In this document: positions 33,736-43,173 of the stretch, piece by piece
How the letters are laid out: each line of letters starts with the position of its first letter
How positions within the stretch are numbered: position 1 is the first letter of the stretch
DNA from: Brachybacterium subflavum
GTDB lineage: Bacteria; Actinomycetota; Actinomycetes; Actinomycetales; Dermabacteraceae
Direction: 5' to 3'
NCBI RefSeq assembly: GCF_009299795.1
Contig: NZ_VIGP01000001.1
Coordinates: forward strand, 682,001-746,000
DNA length: 64,000 bases
Notes under the pieces: model-generated
What the model saw: only the letters and a program-made list of their open reading frames with translations
Database searches by the model: none
Told to the model about the DNA's origin: nothing
Made by a program: the position numbers and the translations under genes

Positions 33736-34187
33736 GCGCCGGGCTGATGAGCGCCGGGACGATCGGGCTCGCCGCGTCGGGCGGACGGCTGCTCGCCGCG
33801 CCCTCGGACTCCGGGGACATGACCGCGACGACCGTGACGCCGGGGCTCCCGGCCTTCATCGTGATGTTCCTGCTGGCCGCCGTCATCGTGCTGCTCGCCC
33901 TCGACATGACGCGTCGCGTGCGCCGCATCCAGGCCCGCTCGCGCGCCGAGGACCACCTCGCCCAGGAGGGACGGGGCGAGGGGGCCGGGTCTGTCGACGG
34001 GACCGAGCCGTCGAACGGCGCAGAGCCGTCGAACAGGGCAGAGCCGTCGAACGGGGCAGAGCCCGCCGACGGGACGGGGCGGGCCGATGAGGACGGGCCT
34101 GTCGACGAGTCGGCGCCGGCGGCCGGGGACGAGTCGTCGGGCGAGGGGACCTCCGCCGACGACGAGGGCGGTCGTCCGCGCGACTGA
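33732..34187 (+). CDS. Small single-pass membrane protein with acidic repeat tail
   Basis: 151 residues of unknown function, coupled to mca by a four-base overlap. A short N-terminus is followed by a transmembrane helix near residues 37-58, a basic stretch (MTRRVRRIQARSRAE) and a disordered acidic tail with four six-residue repeats of the EPSNGA type. Position and layout match the small protein after mca in M. tuberculosis (Rv1083). It may anchor or accompany Mca at the membrane, which is only an inference from the coupling. Confidence 0.75.
   Translation: MSAGLMSAGTIGLAASGGRLLAAPSDSGDMTATTVTPGLPAFIVMFLLAAVIVLLALDMTRRVRRIQARSRAEDHLAQEGRGEGAGSVDGTEPSNGAEPSNRAEPSNGAEPADGTGRADEDGPVDESAPAAGDESSGEGTSADDEGGRPRD
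34005..34076 (+). repeat. 18-base tandem repeat coding for EPSNxA units
   Basis: Four consecutive 18-base units, three of them GAGCCGTCGAAC-type and one diverged, encode EPSNGA, EPSNRA, EPSNGA and EPADGT in the tail of the protein downstream of mca. Confidence 0.85.
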
Positions 34188-34260
34188 GCGCCTCGTCGGC
34201 CTGTCGGCGCCGCGTCGGCCCGTCGGCCTGTCGGCACCGATGCTCGGGGCGACCCCGCGA

Positions 34261-35088
34261 TCAGATGACCGCGATCGCGACCGCGACGAAGTGGCAGACG
34301 AACCCTGCGATCGTGCACGCGTGGAAGATCTCGTGGTAGCCGAACCACGCCGGTGACGGGTCGGGCCGCTTGAGCCCGTAGACGAGCGCGCCGAGCGTGT
34401 ACGCGAGGCCGCCCGCGATGATCAGCCAGGCCACGGCCCAGCCGCCGCCCGCGATGATCTGTGGCATGTAGAAGATCGCCACCCAGCCCAGCGCCACGTA
34501 CGCGGGCACGTAGAGCCAGCGCGGGGCGCTCGTCCAGAAGATGCGGAAGCCCACGCCGACCAGAGCGCCCGCCCAGCAGATCACCAGCAGGGTGACCGCC
34601 GAGCGCGGCTGCAGCATCGACGCCGCGATCGGCGTGTAGGTCCCCGCGATGATGAGGAAGATGTTCGCGTGGTCGAAGCGCCGCAGCATGAGCGCGTGCT
34701 CGGCGCGCCAGGTCCCGCGGTGGTAGGTCGCGCTCACGCCGAACAGCAGGCACGAGGTCAGCACGAACACCGCGCACGCGAGCCGAGTGGGCAGGTCGTC
34801 GCCGAGCGCGACCAGCAGCAGCCCGGCGATCAGGGCCGCCGGCAGGGCGAGCATGTGCAGCACGCCGCGCAGGCGCGGCTTGGGCAGGGCGATCCCGAGC
34901 TCCTTCGCGCGGCGCGCCATCTGCCGGGTCAGCTCGCGCGGGGCGAAGGGATGCGTCGACGCGGTCGGGATCTGGTCGTCCTCGAGGGACGACGGCGGCT
35001 CGGCCGGCGTGATCGGCCGCCGAGCGGCCTCCGAGACGCTGTCGCGGTCGGTCTCGGAGTCGGGGGAGCGGTGAGGTGCCAGGGCCAT
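34261..35088 (-). CDS. Hemolysin III / PAQR family membrane protein
   Basis: 275-residue seven-helix membrane protein of the HlyIII/progestin-adipoQ receptor superfamily. The diagnostic motifs are present: FGVSATYHRG (histidine after helix 2), RRFDHANIFLIIAGTYTP, and YHEIFHACTIAGFVCHF at the last helix, giving the three-histidine metal site. About 65 hydrophilic residues precede helix 1. Gene order next to mca and uppS is conserved in actinobacteria. A short palindrome overlaps its -10 box, so it is probably repressible. Confidence 0.92.
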   Translation of the reverse strand: MALAPHRSPDSETDRDSVSEAARRPITPAEPPSSLEDDQIPTASTHPFAPRELTRQMARRAKELGIALPKPRLRGVLHMLALPAALIAGLLLVALGDDLPTRLACAVFVLTSCLLFGVSATYHRGTWRAEHALMLRRFDHANIFLIIAGTYTPIAASMLQPRSAVTLLVICWAGALVGVGFRIFWTSAPRWLYVPAYVALGWVAIFYMPQIIAGGGWAVAWLIIAGGLAYTLGALVYGLKRPDPSPAWFGYHEIFHACTIAGFVCHFVAVAIAVI

Positions 35089-35099
35089 GCCGTGAGCGT

Positions 35100-35115
35100 A
35101 ACCTACGGTTCCGTA
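35100..35115 (-). promoter_or_regulatory. Palindromic operator overlapping the hemolysin III -10 box
   Basis: TACGG-TT-CCGTA at 35104-35115 is an inverted repeat. On the minus strand a TAGGTT -10 box (35105-35100) overlaps it and lies 11 bases from the ATG. A TetR-type repressor site is the natural reading; no regulator gene is adjacent. Confidence 0.4.
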
Positions 35116-35268
35116 AGCAGGGAGTGCATCGTCTGTGGCGGTGCTGTGAAGAGCGGCCGCGCCCTTGCCGCACCACCGTCGCGCATGGTCGATAATGGAG
35201 CGTCGTCGCCGTGCGGGCGCGGACACTGCGGGCAGACGAATCGGGACGCGCGAGAGGGGGAGCTGGTC

Positions 35269-36027
35269 GTGGACGATGACGGGATCCTCTACCGCGTGTA
35301 CGAGAAGCGGCTGATCAAGGAGCTCGACGCCTACGAGCTGCCCCAGCACCTGGGCGTGATCGTCGACGGGAACCGGCGCTGGGCCAAGGCCTCGGGCATC
35401 ACCACCGCCGAGGGGCATCGCCAGGGCGGCGCGAAGATCACCGAGTTCCTCACCTGGTGCGAGGAGCTCGAGATCCCGCTGGTCACCGTGTGGATGCTCT
35501 CCACCGACAACCTGCGTCGCGGGGCCGACGAGCTCGCGCTGCTGTTCGAGATCATCGCCGAGACCGTCGAGTCGATCGCCGGAGCCGGATACTGCGTGCG
35601 TCTGGCCGGCTCCGTGGAGTCCCTGCCCGAGGCGACCCGCGAGCGCGTCGCGGCCGTGCAGGAGCGCTCGACCCCGTCGAAGTCCCTCACCGTGAACGTC
35701 GCGATCGGCTACGGCGGCCGCGAGGAGATCGTCGACGCGGTCCGCGAGCTCGTGCGCGACCTCGGCGCCGAGGGCCGCAGCCCCGACGAGATCGCCGAGG
35801 CCATCTCCATGGAGGGCATCGGCGAGCACCTGTACACACGCGGCCAGCCCGACCCGGACCTCATCATCCGCTCCTCCGGCGAGCAGAGGCTCTCCGGGTT
35901 CCTCATGTGGCAGTCCGCCCACTCGGAGTTCTGGTTCTGCGAGACCAACTGGCCGGGCTTCCGGCGCGTGGACCTGCTGCGCGCGCTGCGCGACTACTGC
36001 CAGCGCGAGCGCCGCTTCGGCGCGTGA
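35269..36027 (+). CDS. uppS: Cis-prenyl transferase (isoprenyl diphosphate synthase)
   Basis: Condenses isopentenyl diphosphate units in cis to make the polyprenyl carrier of cell-wall synthesis. Its Rv1086-like position suggests the short-chain Z-farnesyl type of actinobacteria. 252 residues. HLGVIVDGNRRWAK near 27-40 holds the catalytic Asp, EGHRQG follows, and the C-terminal signature RSSGEQRLSGFLMWQSA lies near 205. GTG 35269 has GAGAGGGGGAG upstream. A longer reading from ATG 35185 is possible but adds a Cys/Gly-rich leader not seen in relatives. Confidence 0.93.
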   Translation: MDDDGILYRVYEKRLIKELDAYELPQHLGVIVDGNRRWAKASGITTAEGHRQGGAKITEFLTWCEELEIPLVTVWMLSTDNLRRGADELALLFEIIAETVESIAGAGYCVRLAGSVESLPEATRERVAAVQERSTPSKSLTVNVAIGYGGREEIVDAVRELVRDLGAEGRSPDEIAEAISMEGIGEHLYTRGQPDPDLIIRSSGEQRLSGFLMWQSAHSEFWFCETNWPGFRRVDLLRALRDYCQRERRFGA

Positions 36028-36124
36028 GGCGGGCGCCGCGCCGTCGGGCGGGCCCGTCGGCGGACGGACACTCCCCGTCGGCCCGGCCCGTCGGCGAACG
36101 GACGATGACGGCCTCGTGAATGCT

Positions 36125-36146
36125 CCGGCGGCGCACACGCCGCCGG
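36125..36146. terminator. Hairpin after uppS
   Basis: Nine-base arms CCGGCGGCG and complement around a CACA loop, 98 bases after the uppS stop and before phoH. The remainder of the 250-base gap is G/C-rich with short CGTCGG-type repeats and no visible gene. Confidence 0.5.
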
Positions 36147-36281
36147 GCGCGTCGTGCCGCGTGTCGCAGCTCACGCGGAGTAGGTTCGCGGCAAGCGCTC
36201 CGATCGGGCCGCACCCCCAGTCTTCCCCCTCCGAGGGGATGCGGCAGACCGCACGGGGCTGATCACGGACGGAGGCTCCCG

Positions 36282-37796
36282 ATGACCGACACCACCACGA
36301 CCGCTCCCCACGACACGACGGCGCAGGATCCGAGGGAGCTCGACCTCGCCGAGCAGGACCGGACCACGATCGACACCGTGCGGGAGGCCTCCCGGGATGC
36401 CGCGCAGGACGGGTTCGGGACGGAGGCGGACGGCGGTCATCCGGTGGCCGTGGTGCGGTCGCTCGAGCCCGGGGGCGCCCAGGAGGCGCTGCCCGACCTC
36501 GAGGTCGGCACCCTCACCTACGTGCTGGACACCTCGGTGCTGCTCTCGGACCCGCAGGCGCTGGTCCGCTTCGCCGAGCACGACATCGTCCTGCCCATCG
36601 TCGTCATCACGGAGCTCGAGTCCAAGCGCCACCATCCCGACCTCGGCTTCTTCGCCCGGCAGTCCCTGCGGATCCTCGACGACCTGCGCGACCGCCACGG
36701 CAACCTCTCCGTCCCGCTGCCGATCGGCGAGGACGGCGGCCACGTGCACGTCGAGCTCAACCACTCCTCGGACCGCTCCCTGCCCGACGGCTTCCGCCTC
36801 GGCGACAACGACACCCGCATCCTCGCCGTCGCCAAGAACCTGCAGCTCGAGGGCAGGAGCGTCGTGCTCGTCTCCAAGGACCTGCCGATGCGCATCAAGG
36901 CGTCGGCCTGCGGCATCCACGCCGAGGAGTACCGCGCCGAGCTCGCCCGCGACCGCGGATACACCGGCATGGTCACCGCGAGCGTCGGCGAGGAGGAGAT
37001 GACCGCGCTCTACGACGGCAGCGACGTGGAGATCCCCGAGGTCTCCCATCGTCCGGTCCACACCGGCGTCACCATGACCAGTGCCCGCGGAAGCGCCCTC
37101 GGACGCATCACCCGCGAGGGCAGCGTGCGGCTCGTCCCCGGCGACCAGGGCGTCTTCGGCGTCCACGGTCGCAGCGCCGAGCAGCGCATCGCGATCGACC
37201 TGCTGCTGGACGAGTCCATCGGCATCGTCTCCCTGGGCGGTCGTGCCGGCACCGGCAAGAGCGCGCTCGCCCTGTGCGCCGGCCTCGAGGCGGTCCTGGA
37301 GAAGCGCACGCAGCGCAAGATCATGGTGTTCCGCCCGCTCTACGCGGTGGGCGGCCAGGAGCTCGGCTTCCTGCCCGGCGACCAGGGCGAGAAGATGGGG
37401 CCCTGGGGCGAGGCCGTCTTCGACACCCTGGGCTCGATGGTCAGCCAGAACGTGATCGACGAGGTGCTCAGCCGCGGCATGCTCGAGGTGCTCCCGCTGA
37501 CCCACATCCGCGGCCGCTCCCTGCACGACGCCTTCGTGATCGTCGACGAGGCCCAGTCCATGGAGCGCAACGTGCTGCTGACCATGCTCTCGCGCATCGG
37601 GCAGAAGTCCCGCGTGGTCCTCACCCACGACGTCGCCCAGCGCGACAACCTGCGCGTGGGCCGCTACGACGGCATCGCGAGCGTGGTCGAGGCCCTCAAG
37701 GGCAGCGAGCTCTTCGCCCACATGACCCTGCAGCGCTCCGAGCGCTCGAAGGTCGCCGAGCTCGTCACGCATGTGCTGGATGCGCCGGTGATGTGA
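36282..37796 (+). CDS. phoH2: PhoH2-type PIN-PhoH ATPase
   Basis: 504-residue fusion of a PIN RNase domain and a PhoH ATPase. The family, including M. tuberculosis PhoH2, unwinds and cleaves RNA. The PIN part at about 78-215 has [20 protein letters not shown] and [10 protein letters not shown] with the acidic catalytic set. The PhoH part at about 300-500 has the P-loop [24 protein letters not shown] (Walker B) and [11 protein letters not shown]. The N-terminal 70 residues are Thr/Asp-rich and look disordered. GGAGG precedes ATG 36282. Confidence 0.93.
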   Translation: MTDTTTTAPHDTTAQDPRELDLAEQDRTTIDTVREASRDAAQDGFGTEADGGHPVAVVRSLEPGGAQEALPDLEVGTLTYVLDTSVLLSDPQALVRFAEHDIVLPIVVITELESKRHHPDLGFFARQSLRILDDLRDRHGNLSVPLPIGEDGGHVHVELNHSSDRSLPDGFRLGDNDTRILAVAKNLQLEGRSVVLVSKDLPMRIKASACGIHAEEYRAELARDRGYTGMVTASVGEEEMTALYDGSDVEIPEVSHRPVHTGVTMTSARGSALGRITREGSVRLVPGDQGVFGVHGRSAEQRIAIDLLLDESIGIVSLGGRAGTGKSALALCAGLEAVLEKRTQRKIMVFRPLYAVGGQELGFLPGDQGEKMGPWGEAVFDTLGSMVSQNVIDEVLSRGMLEVLPLTHIRGRSLHDAFVIVDEAQSMERNVLLTMLSRIGQKSRVVLTHDVAQRDNLRVGRYDGIASVVEALKGSELFAHMTLQRSERSKVAELVTHVLDAPVM

Positions 37797-37842
37797 GGAC
37801 GGGCCGCGGTCGCCGGGACGACCCGGTGACCGCGGCGCAGAG

Positions 37843-37876
37843 GCGGGCCCGCACTCCGAGGGGAGTGCGGGCCCGC
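37843..37876. terminator. Bidirectional terminator between phoH2 and fumC
   Basis: Perfect 15-base arms (GCGGGCCCGCACTCC and complement) with a GAGG loop, between convergent genes. Confidence 0.85.
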
Positions 37877-37902
37877 GGTCTGCTTCGGGGGCTCGGCGCC
37901 GC

Positions 37903-39300
37903 TCAGACCTTCGGGGACGTCATGGAGAGCACGTCGAGGGCGTCGTCGAGCTGCTGCTCGGTGAGCTCGCCGCGCTCGACGAAGCCGAGGGCGATCGTGG
38001 CCTCGCGCACCGAGACCTGCTCCTTCACGGCGTGCTTGGCGATCTTCGCCGCGCTCTCGTAGCCGATCAGCTTGTTCAGCGGGGTGACGATCGAGGGGGA
38101 GGCCTCCGCGTAGAAGCGGGCCTTCTCCTCGTTCGCGGTGAGTCCGTCGACCGTCTTGTCGGCGAGCACCGTCGAGGCGTTCGCGAGCAGGCGGATCGAC
38201 TCGAGAAGGCTCGTGCCCATCAGGGGGATCTGCACGTTCAGCTCGAAGGAGCCCTGCGCGCCGCCCCAGGCGACGGACGCGTCGTTGCCGATGACCTTCG
38301 CGCACACCTGCAGGACCGCCTCCGGGATCACGGGGTTGACCTTACCGGGCATGATTGAGGAGCCGGGCTGCAGGTCGGGGATCGCGATCTCCCCGAGGCC
38401 TGTGTTCGGGCCCGAGCCCATCCAGCGCAGGTCGTTGCAGATCTTCGTGAGCGAGACGGCGATGGTGCGCAGCGCGCCGGACATCTCGACGAGGCCGTCG
38501 CGCGCGGACTGCGCCTCGAAGTGGTCGCGGGCCTCGGTCAGCGGCAGCTCGGTCTGCTCGGCGAGGTTCGCGATGACCTTCTGCGGGAAGCCGGCGGGGG
38601 TGTTGATGCCGGTGCCGACGGCGGTGCCGCCCTGGGGGACCTCCGCCGTGCGGGGGAGGGCCGCCTGGACGCGCTCGATGCCGTAGCGGATCTGGGCCGC
38701 GTAGCCGCCGAACTCCTGGCCGAGCGTCACCGGGGTCGCATCCATGAGGTGGGTGCGCCCGGACTTCACGACGCTCTTCCACTCCTGCGCCTTCGCCTCG
38801 AGGGAGGCGGCGAGGTGCTCGAGGGCCGGCAGCAGGGTCTTCACGACCGAGCTGGTCACGGCCACGTGCACGGAGGTCGGGAAGACGTCGTTCGAGGACT
38901 GCGAGGCGTTGACGTGGTCGTTGGGGTGGACCTTCTGGCCCGACGCCGTCGACGCGATCGCCGCGAGCACCTCGTTCATGTTCATGTTCGAGCTCGTGCC
39001 CGAGCCCGTCTGGTACGTGTCGATCGGGAACTGGTCGTCGTGGGAGCCCGCGATGACCTCGTCGGCCGCGGCGATGATCGCGTCGGCGATCGCGGCGTCG
39101 AGCACGCCGAGATCCTCGTTCGCGCGGGCCGCGGCCTTCTTCACCTGGGCGAGCGCGTGGATGTGCGCGGGCTCGAGGCCCTGGCCGGAGATCGGGAAGT
39201 TCTCGACAGCGCGCTGCGTCTGGGCGCCGTACAGGGCGTCGACCGGGACTCGCACCTCGCCCATGGTGTCGTGCTCGATGCGGTACTCGGGCTGGGTCAT
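37903..39300 (-). CDS. fumC: Class II fumarate hydratase
   Basis: Interconverts fumarate and L-malate in the TCA cycle. 465 residues, standard length. Key segments are [14 protein letters not shown] near 97, [14 protein letters not shown] (second substrate site) near 128, [17 protein letters not shown] near 183 and the superfamily signature [11 protein letters not shown] near 315 with the catalytic serine. GGAG lies eight bases before ATG 39300. It is next to DUF4245 and xseAB as in M. tuberculosis, but no glpX is present between them. Confidence 0.96.
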   Translation of the reverse strand: MTQPEYRIEHDTMGEVRVPVDALYGAQTQRAVENFPISGQGLEPAHIHALAQVKKAAARANEDLGVLDAAIADAIIAAADEVIAGSHDDQFPIDTYQTGSGTSSNMNMNEVLAAIASTASGQKVHPNDHVNASQSSNDVFPTSVHVAVTSSVVKTLLPALEHLAASLEAKAQEWKSVVKSGRTHLMDATPVTLGQEFGGYAAQIRYGIERVQAALPRTAEVPQGGTAVGTGINTPAGFPQKVIANLAEQTELPLTEARDHFEAQSARDGLVEMSGALRTIAVSLTKICNDLRWMGSGPNTGLGEIAIPDLQPGSSIMPGKVNPVIPEAVLQVCAKVIGNDASVAWGGAQGSFELNVQIPLMGTSLLESIRLLANASTVLADKTVDGLTANEEKARFYAEASPSIVTPLNKLIGYESAAKIAKHAVKEQVSVREATIALGFVERGELTEQQLDDALDVLSMTSPKV

Positions 39301-39442
39301 GGAGGAACTCCTTCGTTCGTCGGTGCTGCGAGGGCCGTGCCCCGCGGGGTGATGGATGGTGACCCCCGGACGGTATCGGACCGAGGTGACGGCGGGGTGT
39401 CTGATGGGGTCTTCGGGTGACGCGGTGATCAGTGGGACCGTT

Positions 39443-39562
39443 GCGATCGGCGGACGGGGCGCGATCGGCGGACGGGGCGCGATCGGTGGGTGCAGTGCTA
39501 GCGGCGGGTGCAGCGCGATGGGTGCGTCCGGCGTCCGGCGTCCGGCGACCGGCGACCGGCGG
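39443..39562. repeat. Imperfect 18-base and 7-base tandem repeats upstream of fumC
   Basis: GCGATCGGCGGACGGGGC occurs twice in full (39443-39478) and then decays through GCGATCGGTGGG-type copies. GTCCGGC and GACCGGC doublets follow at about 39533-39560. The repeats fill the 270-base gap between the fumC start and the end of the kinase gene. No gene is seen there. Confidence 0.75.
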
Positions 39563-39569
39563 TGCGCGG

Positions 39570-40511
39570 TCAGCGGGGCAGGGGACTGCCGTCGGGTCGG
39601 TCCTCGAGCTCGTCGGCCCAGGGCGGGTTGGCGCCGGGCCGGGAGACGGTGACGGCGGCCAGGGCGGCGGCGTGCGCGAGGACGTCCTGCAGCACTGCGG
39701 TATCTGCCGTGGCGAGGGCCTCGCGCCGACGGGCGCCCAGCAGGTCGCGCGAGGCCAGGGCGTCGAGGATGCCTGCGGAGTAGGTGTCGCCCGCGCCCAC
39801 GGTGTCGGCGACGTCCACGCGCACGGGATCCACCGGGATCCGGCCGTCGGGCCCGAAGCCGACCGCCCCGTCCCCGCCGCGGGTCATCGCGACGACGCTG
39901 GGGCCGAGCTCGCGCCAGGAGGCGGCGACGTCCTCGACGTCGTCGGTGCGATAGAGCCAGGCGATGTCCTCGTCGCTCGACTTCACGATGTCGCAGCGGC
40001 CGATGAGCGCCTCGACCTGCGGACGCACGGTCGCGGGATCGCCCATGAGGTCGGGGCGGATGTTCGGGTCGTAGCTGAGCGTCGCGGAGTCCCGGTACGC
40101 CTCGAGGACGTCCGCGACCACGCTGCTGCCCGGGGCGAGCACCGCGGCGATCGATGAGGTGTGGACGGCGTCGCGGTCGGAGGGGAGGCCAGAGGGATCG
40201 GGATCCCAGACCAGGTCGAAGGTGTACTGGGCCGCGCCGTCGGTCCCGACCCGCGCCTGGGCGGTCGAGGTGGGACGATCGTCGATGCTGCCCGCGGTGA
40301 GCACCACCCGCGAGGACTCGACGTGCTCGCGGATCTCCCGCCCGCGGGCGTCGTCGCCGATGCGGGTGAGCAGGTGCGAGACGTGCCCGAGCCGGCCCAG
40401 TGCGACCGCGACGTTCATGGGCGACCCGCCCGGGTACTCGGCGGGCGGCTCTCCCGGGCGCAGGACGATGTCCGTGAGCGATTCTCCGACGGTGAGAAAA
40501 GTGGCCTTCAC
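39570..40511 (-). CDS. PfkB-family carbohydrate kinase (fructokinase-like)
   Basis: 313-residue ribokinase-fold sugar kinase. It begins [13 protein letters not shown], has the substrate loop [18 protein letters not shown] near 25-42 (PfkB signature 1) and ends with [15 protein letters not shown] near 245 (signature 2, with the catalytic Asp). Fructose is a reasonable guess from the GGSPMN loop, but the sugar is not proven. The GTG start at 40511 is in frame with the conserved N-terminus. The gene diverges from DUF4245 across 54 bases. Confidence 0.87.
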   Translation of the reverse strand: MKATFLTVGESLTDIVLRPGEPPAEYPGGSPMNVAVALGRLGHVSHLLTRIGDDARGREIREHVESSRVVLTAGSIDDRPTSTAQARVGTDGAAQYTFDLVWDPDPSGLPSDRDAVHTSSIAAVLAPGSSVVADVLEAYRDSATLSYDPNIRPDLMGDPATVRPQVEALIGRCDIVKSSDEDIAWLYRTDDVEDVAASWRELGPSVVAMTRGGDGAVGFGPDGRIPVDPVRVDVADTVGAGDTYSAGILDALASRDLLGARRREALATADTAVLQDVLAHAAALAAVTVSRPGANPPWADELEDRPDGSPLPR

Positions 40512-40565
40512 GGCATAGATCTTGGCATTTTTCGCGGCACGGGGCGAACGCGCGACAATGCGTGC

Positions 40566-41252
40566 ATGCCGACACCGAAGGATCCGAGCGCCGAGGCGTC
40601 CGAGCGCAGGCCCGAGCCCGCGCCCGAGAGCGCTGAGAGGGACGGCGCCGTTCCCTCGCCCGCGCCGGCCCCTGCGCCGCGCAAGCGCTCGCCGTACTCG
40701 ATGAGCAAGGGCGACGCATCGATGCGCAACATCGCCTGGGCTCTCGGCCTCACGCTCGGCTGCGTGGCCGTGGTCGGCGTGATCTTCTTCGGCGTGGGGC
40801 GCAGCGTGGACCGTGAGATCCCCGAGACGTCCCGCCTGGACGTCGGCGCGAGCGCGCAGCGCGCCCAGGAGCAGGCGCCGTTCCCTGTGGCGCAGCCCGC
40901 GCTCGGCAGCAGCTGGACCCCGCGCGCCGCGGACTACACGGCGGGTGATCGGCCGACGTGGGAGCTGCGCTTCACCTCGCCCTCGAACACGCTGGTCACC
41001 ATCGTGGAGAGCGAGGAGATGTCCGCGGCGGAGCTCTCCTCGCAGCTGCCCGGTGCCGACGCGACCGGGGACGTCACGATCGAGGGCGCGGACTGCCAGA
41101 CGGTGAGCGGCGAGGACGACGAGCACGGCATCACGTGCCAGGGCGATGGCTGGGCCGTCGTCGTGCACGGCACGGCCGATGACGGCGACCTCGAGACCGC
41201 GGCGCAGGCGACCGTGCGCAGCATCGAGGACGGCGGCACCACGGGGTCCTGA
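40566..41252 (+). CDS. DUF4245 membrane-anchored protein
   Basis: 228 residues of unknown function. A Pro/Ala/Glu-rich cytoplasmic stretch of about 50 residues is followed by a transmembrane helix at about 58-80 and an extracytoplasmic domain with two cysteines ([22 protein letters not shown]). The core matches the DUF4245 family (Rv1100), conserved near fumarase and xseAB in actinobacteria. It converges on xseB. Confidence 0.82.
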   Translation: MPTPKDPSAEASERRPEPAPESAERDGAVPSPAPAPAPRKRSPYSMSKGDASMRNIAWALGLTLGCVAVVGVIFFGVGRSVDREIPETSRLDVGASAQRAQEQAPFPVAQPALGSSWTPRAADYTAGDRPTWELRFTSPSNTLVTIVESEEMSAAELSSQLPGADATGDVTIEGADCQTVSGEDDEHGITCQGDGWAVVVHGTADDGDLETAAQATVRSIEDGGTTGS

Positions 41253-41340
41253 GCCCCGGGTCGGCGATGTCGACGGCGCGGTCCGCCCGGCCCTCGGCGC
41301 CGGAGCTGTCCTGAGTGCTCAGCGCAGGAGCGATGGGCTC

Positions 41341-41643
41341 TCAGCGTCGGGCCTGGACCGCCTCGTCGAGCTTCTGACGCGCTCCGTCGAGCCACTGCTG
41401 GCAGCGGCGCGCGAGCATCTCGCCGCGCTCCCACAGGGCGATCGACTCCTCGAGCCCTCCCTGCCCGGACTCCAGGCGGCGCACCACCTCGACGAGCTGG
41501 TCGCGGGCTGCCTCGTAGCTGAGGGCGGCGACGTCCTCGGGCAGATCCGGCGCGGAGTCGGATGCTTCGTCGTCGGCGGGAGCAGGCACGGGGCTCTCCT
41601 CCGCAGGATCGTCCGTCGCGGGGTCCTCGGGCGTGGTGCTCAT
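41341..41643 (-). CDS. xseB: Exonuclease VII small subunit
   Basis: 100 residues. The C-terminal two thirds form the conserved two-helix domain ([29 protein letters not shown]-like [18 protein letters not shown]). The first 40 residues are acidic and disordered. ATG overlaps the xseA stop by four bases. Together with XseA it degrades single-stranded DNA to oligonucleotides. Confidence 0.93.
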   Translation of the reverse strand: MSTTPEDPATDDPAEESPVPAPADDEASDSAPDLPEDVAALSYEAARDQLVEVVRRLESGQGGLEESIALWERGEMLARRCQQWLDGARQKLDEAVQARR

Positions 41644-43010
41644 CGGTTCTCCTCCGGGGCATCGGGCTGGTCGGTGGGATCGGTGCGGTCGTCGGCCGGG
41701 CCCAGTGCGGGTGAGCCGGATCCGGCGCCGTCGATCGTGTCCATGTCGGGCGGGGTGTAGGGATCGTGCTCGGTGCGCAGGGCGCCGAAGCGACCGCCCG
41801 CCACGCGCACGGAGAGTGCGGCGTCGACGGGAGCGGACTCGGGTGCGCGCACGATCGTGCCGTCGGGCGTCTGCACCACGGCGTAGCCGCGCTCGAGGGT
41901 CGCCAGCGGGCTGAGCGCGCGGACCTGGCGGCCCAGGTGGGCGGTCTCGTCGCGCGCCCGGTCCAGGCGGGAGCCGACGAGCGTGCGGGCGAGCGCGATG
42001 CGCGAGCGGATCTCCTCCGCGGGGGCGGTGAGGATGCTCGCCGGGTTCTCGAGCACGGGTCGCGACCGGAAGGCGTCGAGGTTCGCCTGCTCGCGCTCCA
42101 GGCGCGTGCGCACCGCCGAGCGCAGGCGCGAGCGGCCCAGGTCGAGCTGCTCGAGCTCGGCCTGGATGTCCGGCACCACGCGCTTGGCGGCGTCCGTGGG
42201 GGTCGACGCGCGCACATCGGCCGCGAGGTCCACGAGAGGGGTGTCGACCTCGTGGCCGATCGCGGAGACGATCGGTGTGCGGGCGCCCGCGACCAGGCGC
42301 ACCAGCTTCTCGTCGCTGAAGGGGAGCAGGTCCTCGAGGGAGCCGCCGCCGCGCGAGATGATGATGACGTCGACGTCCTCGAGAGCGTCGAGCTCGGTGA
42401 GCGCGGCGGAGACCTCGCGCACCGCCTTCTGCCCCTGCACCGCGACCTCGCGGATCGCGAAGTCGACCGCGGGCCAGCGACGGCGGGCGTTGACCACGAC
42501 GTCCTTCTCCGCCGCGGACTCGCGCCCGCAGATGAGGCCGATCGTGCGCGGGAGGAACGGGAGCTGCTGCTTGCGGGAGTCCTCGAACAGGCCCTCGGAG
42601 GCGAGGGCTCGCTTGAGCTGCTCGAGCTGCGCGAGGAGCTCGCCGAGGCCGACGGGCCGGATCTCGCTCGCCTCGAGCTGGAGGCTCCCGCGCTTGTTCC
42701 AGAACGAGGGCTTCGCGTGCACGACCACGCGCGCCCCCGGCACGAGCTCGACCGTCATCGCCCGCAGCACGTGCTCGCGGATCGGCACCGAGAAGGACAT
42801 GTCCACCTCGGCGTCGCGCAGCGTCATGAACGCCAGGCCGCTGCCCGGGCGGCGGTTCAGCTGCACCATCTGCCCCTCGACCCAGATCGGGGACATCCGT
42901 GCGACGTATTCGCCGACCTTCACCGAGAGCTGGCGCAGAGGCCACGGGTTCTCCGGCGTGGTCTCGGCGGCCGTCGGCGCGAGAGGCCGATGGGGCGGGG
43001 TCTCGGTCAT
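41640..43010 (-). CDS. xseA: Exonuclease VII large subunit
   Basis: 456-residue catalytic subunit. The N-terminal OB-fold begins [18 protein letters not shown], and the nuclease domain carries [19 protein letters not shown], the RWPAVDF segment and [18 protein letters not shown], the family hallmark, followed by [27 protein letters not shown] sequence split over about residues 240-262. The C-terminus continues past the helical region with an Asp/Pro-rich tail of about 45 residues. It is coupled to xseB. Confidence 0.95.
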   Translation of the reverse strand: MTETPPHRPLAPTAAETTPENPWPLRQLSVKVGEYVARMSPIWVEGQMVQLNRRPGSGLAFMTLRDAEVDMSFSVPIREHVLRAMTVELVPGARVVVHAKPSFWNKRGSLQLEASEIRPVGLGELLAQLEQLKRALASEGLFEDSRKQQLPFLPRTIGLICGRESAAEKDVVVNARRRWPAVDFAIREVAVQGQKAVREVSAALTELDALEDVDVIIISRGGGSLEDLLPFSDEKLVRLVAGARTPIVSAIGHEVDTPLVDLAADVRASTPTDAAKRVVPDIQAELEQLDLGRSRLRSAVRTRLEREQANLDAFRSRPVLENPASILTAPAEEIRSRIALARTLVGSRLDRARDETAHLGRQVRALSPLATLERGYAVVQTPDGTIVRAPESAPVDAALSVRVAGGRFGALRTEHDPYTPPDMDTIDGAGSGSPALGPADDRTDPTDQPDAPEENR

Positions 43011-43173
43011 GGGTCCACTCTGGCACGAGAGGCGGACGTCCGACGACGTGCGGAGAGCCCGCTGTGGACGGGACCGTGCTGTGGAGGCACCATCGCGCCG
43101 GGCGAGAGCACACGATCGACGGCTCGGCGGCGCGGAGGGCGATGGCAGACATCCCAGTGAGGTCTGGGCCCGA

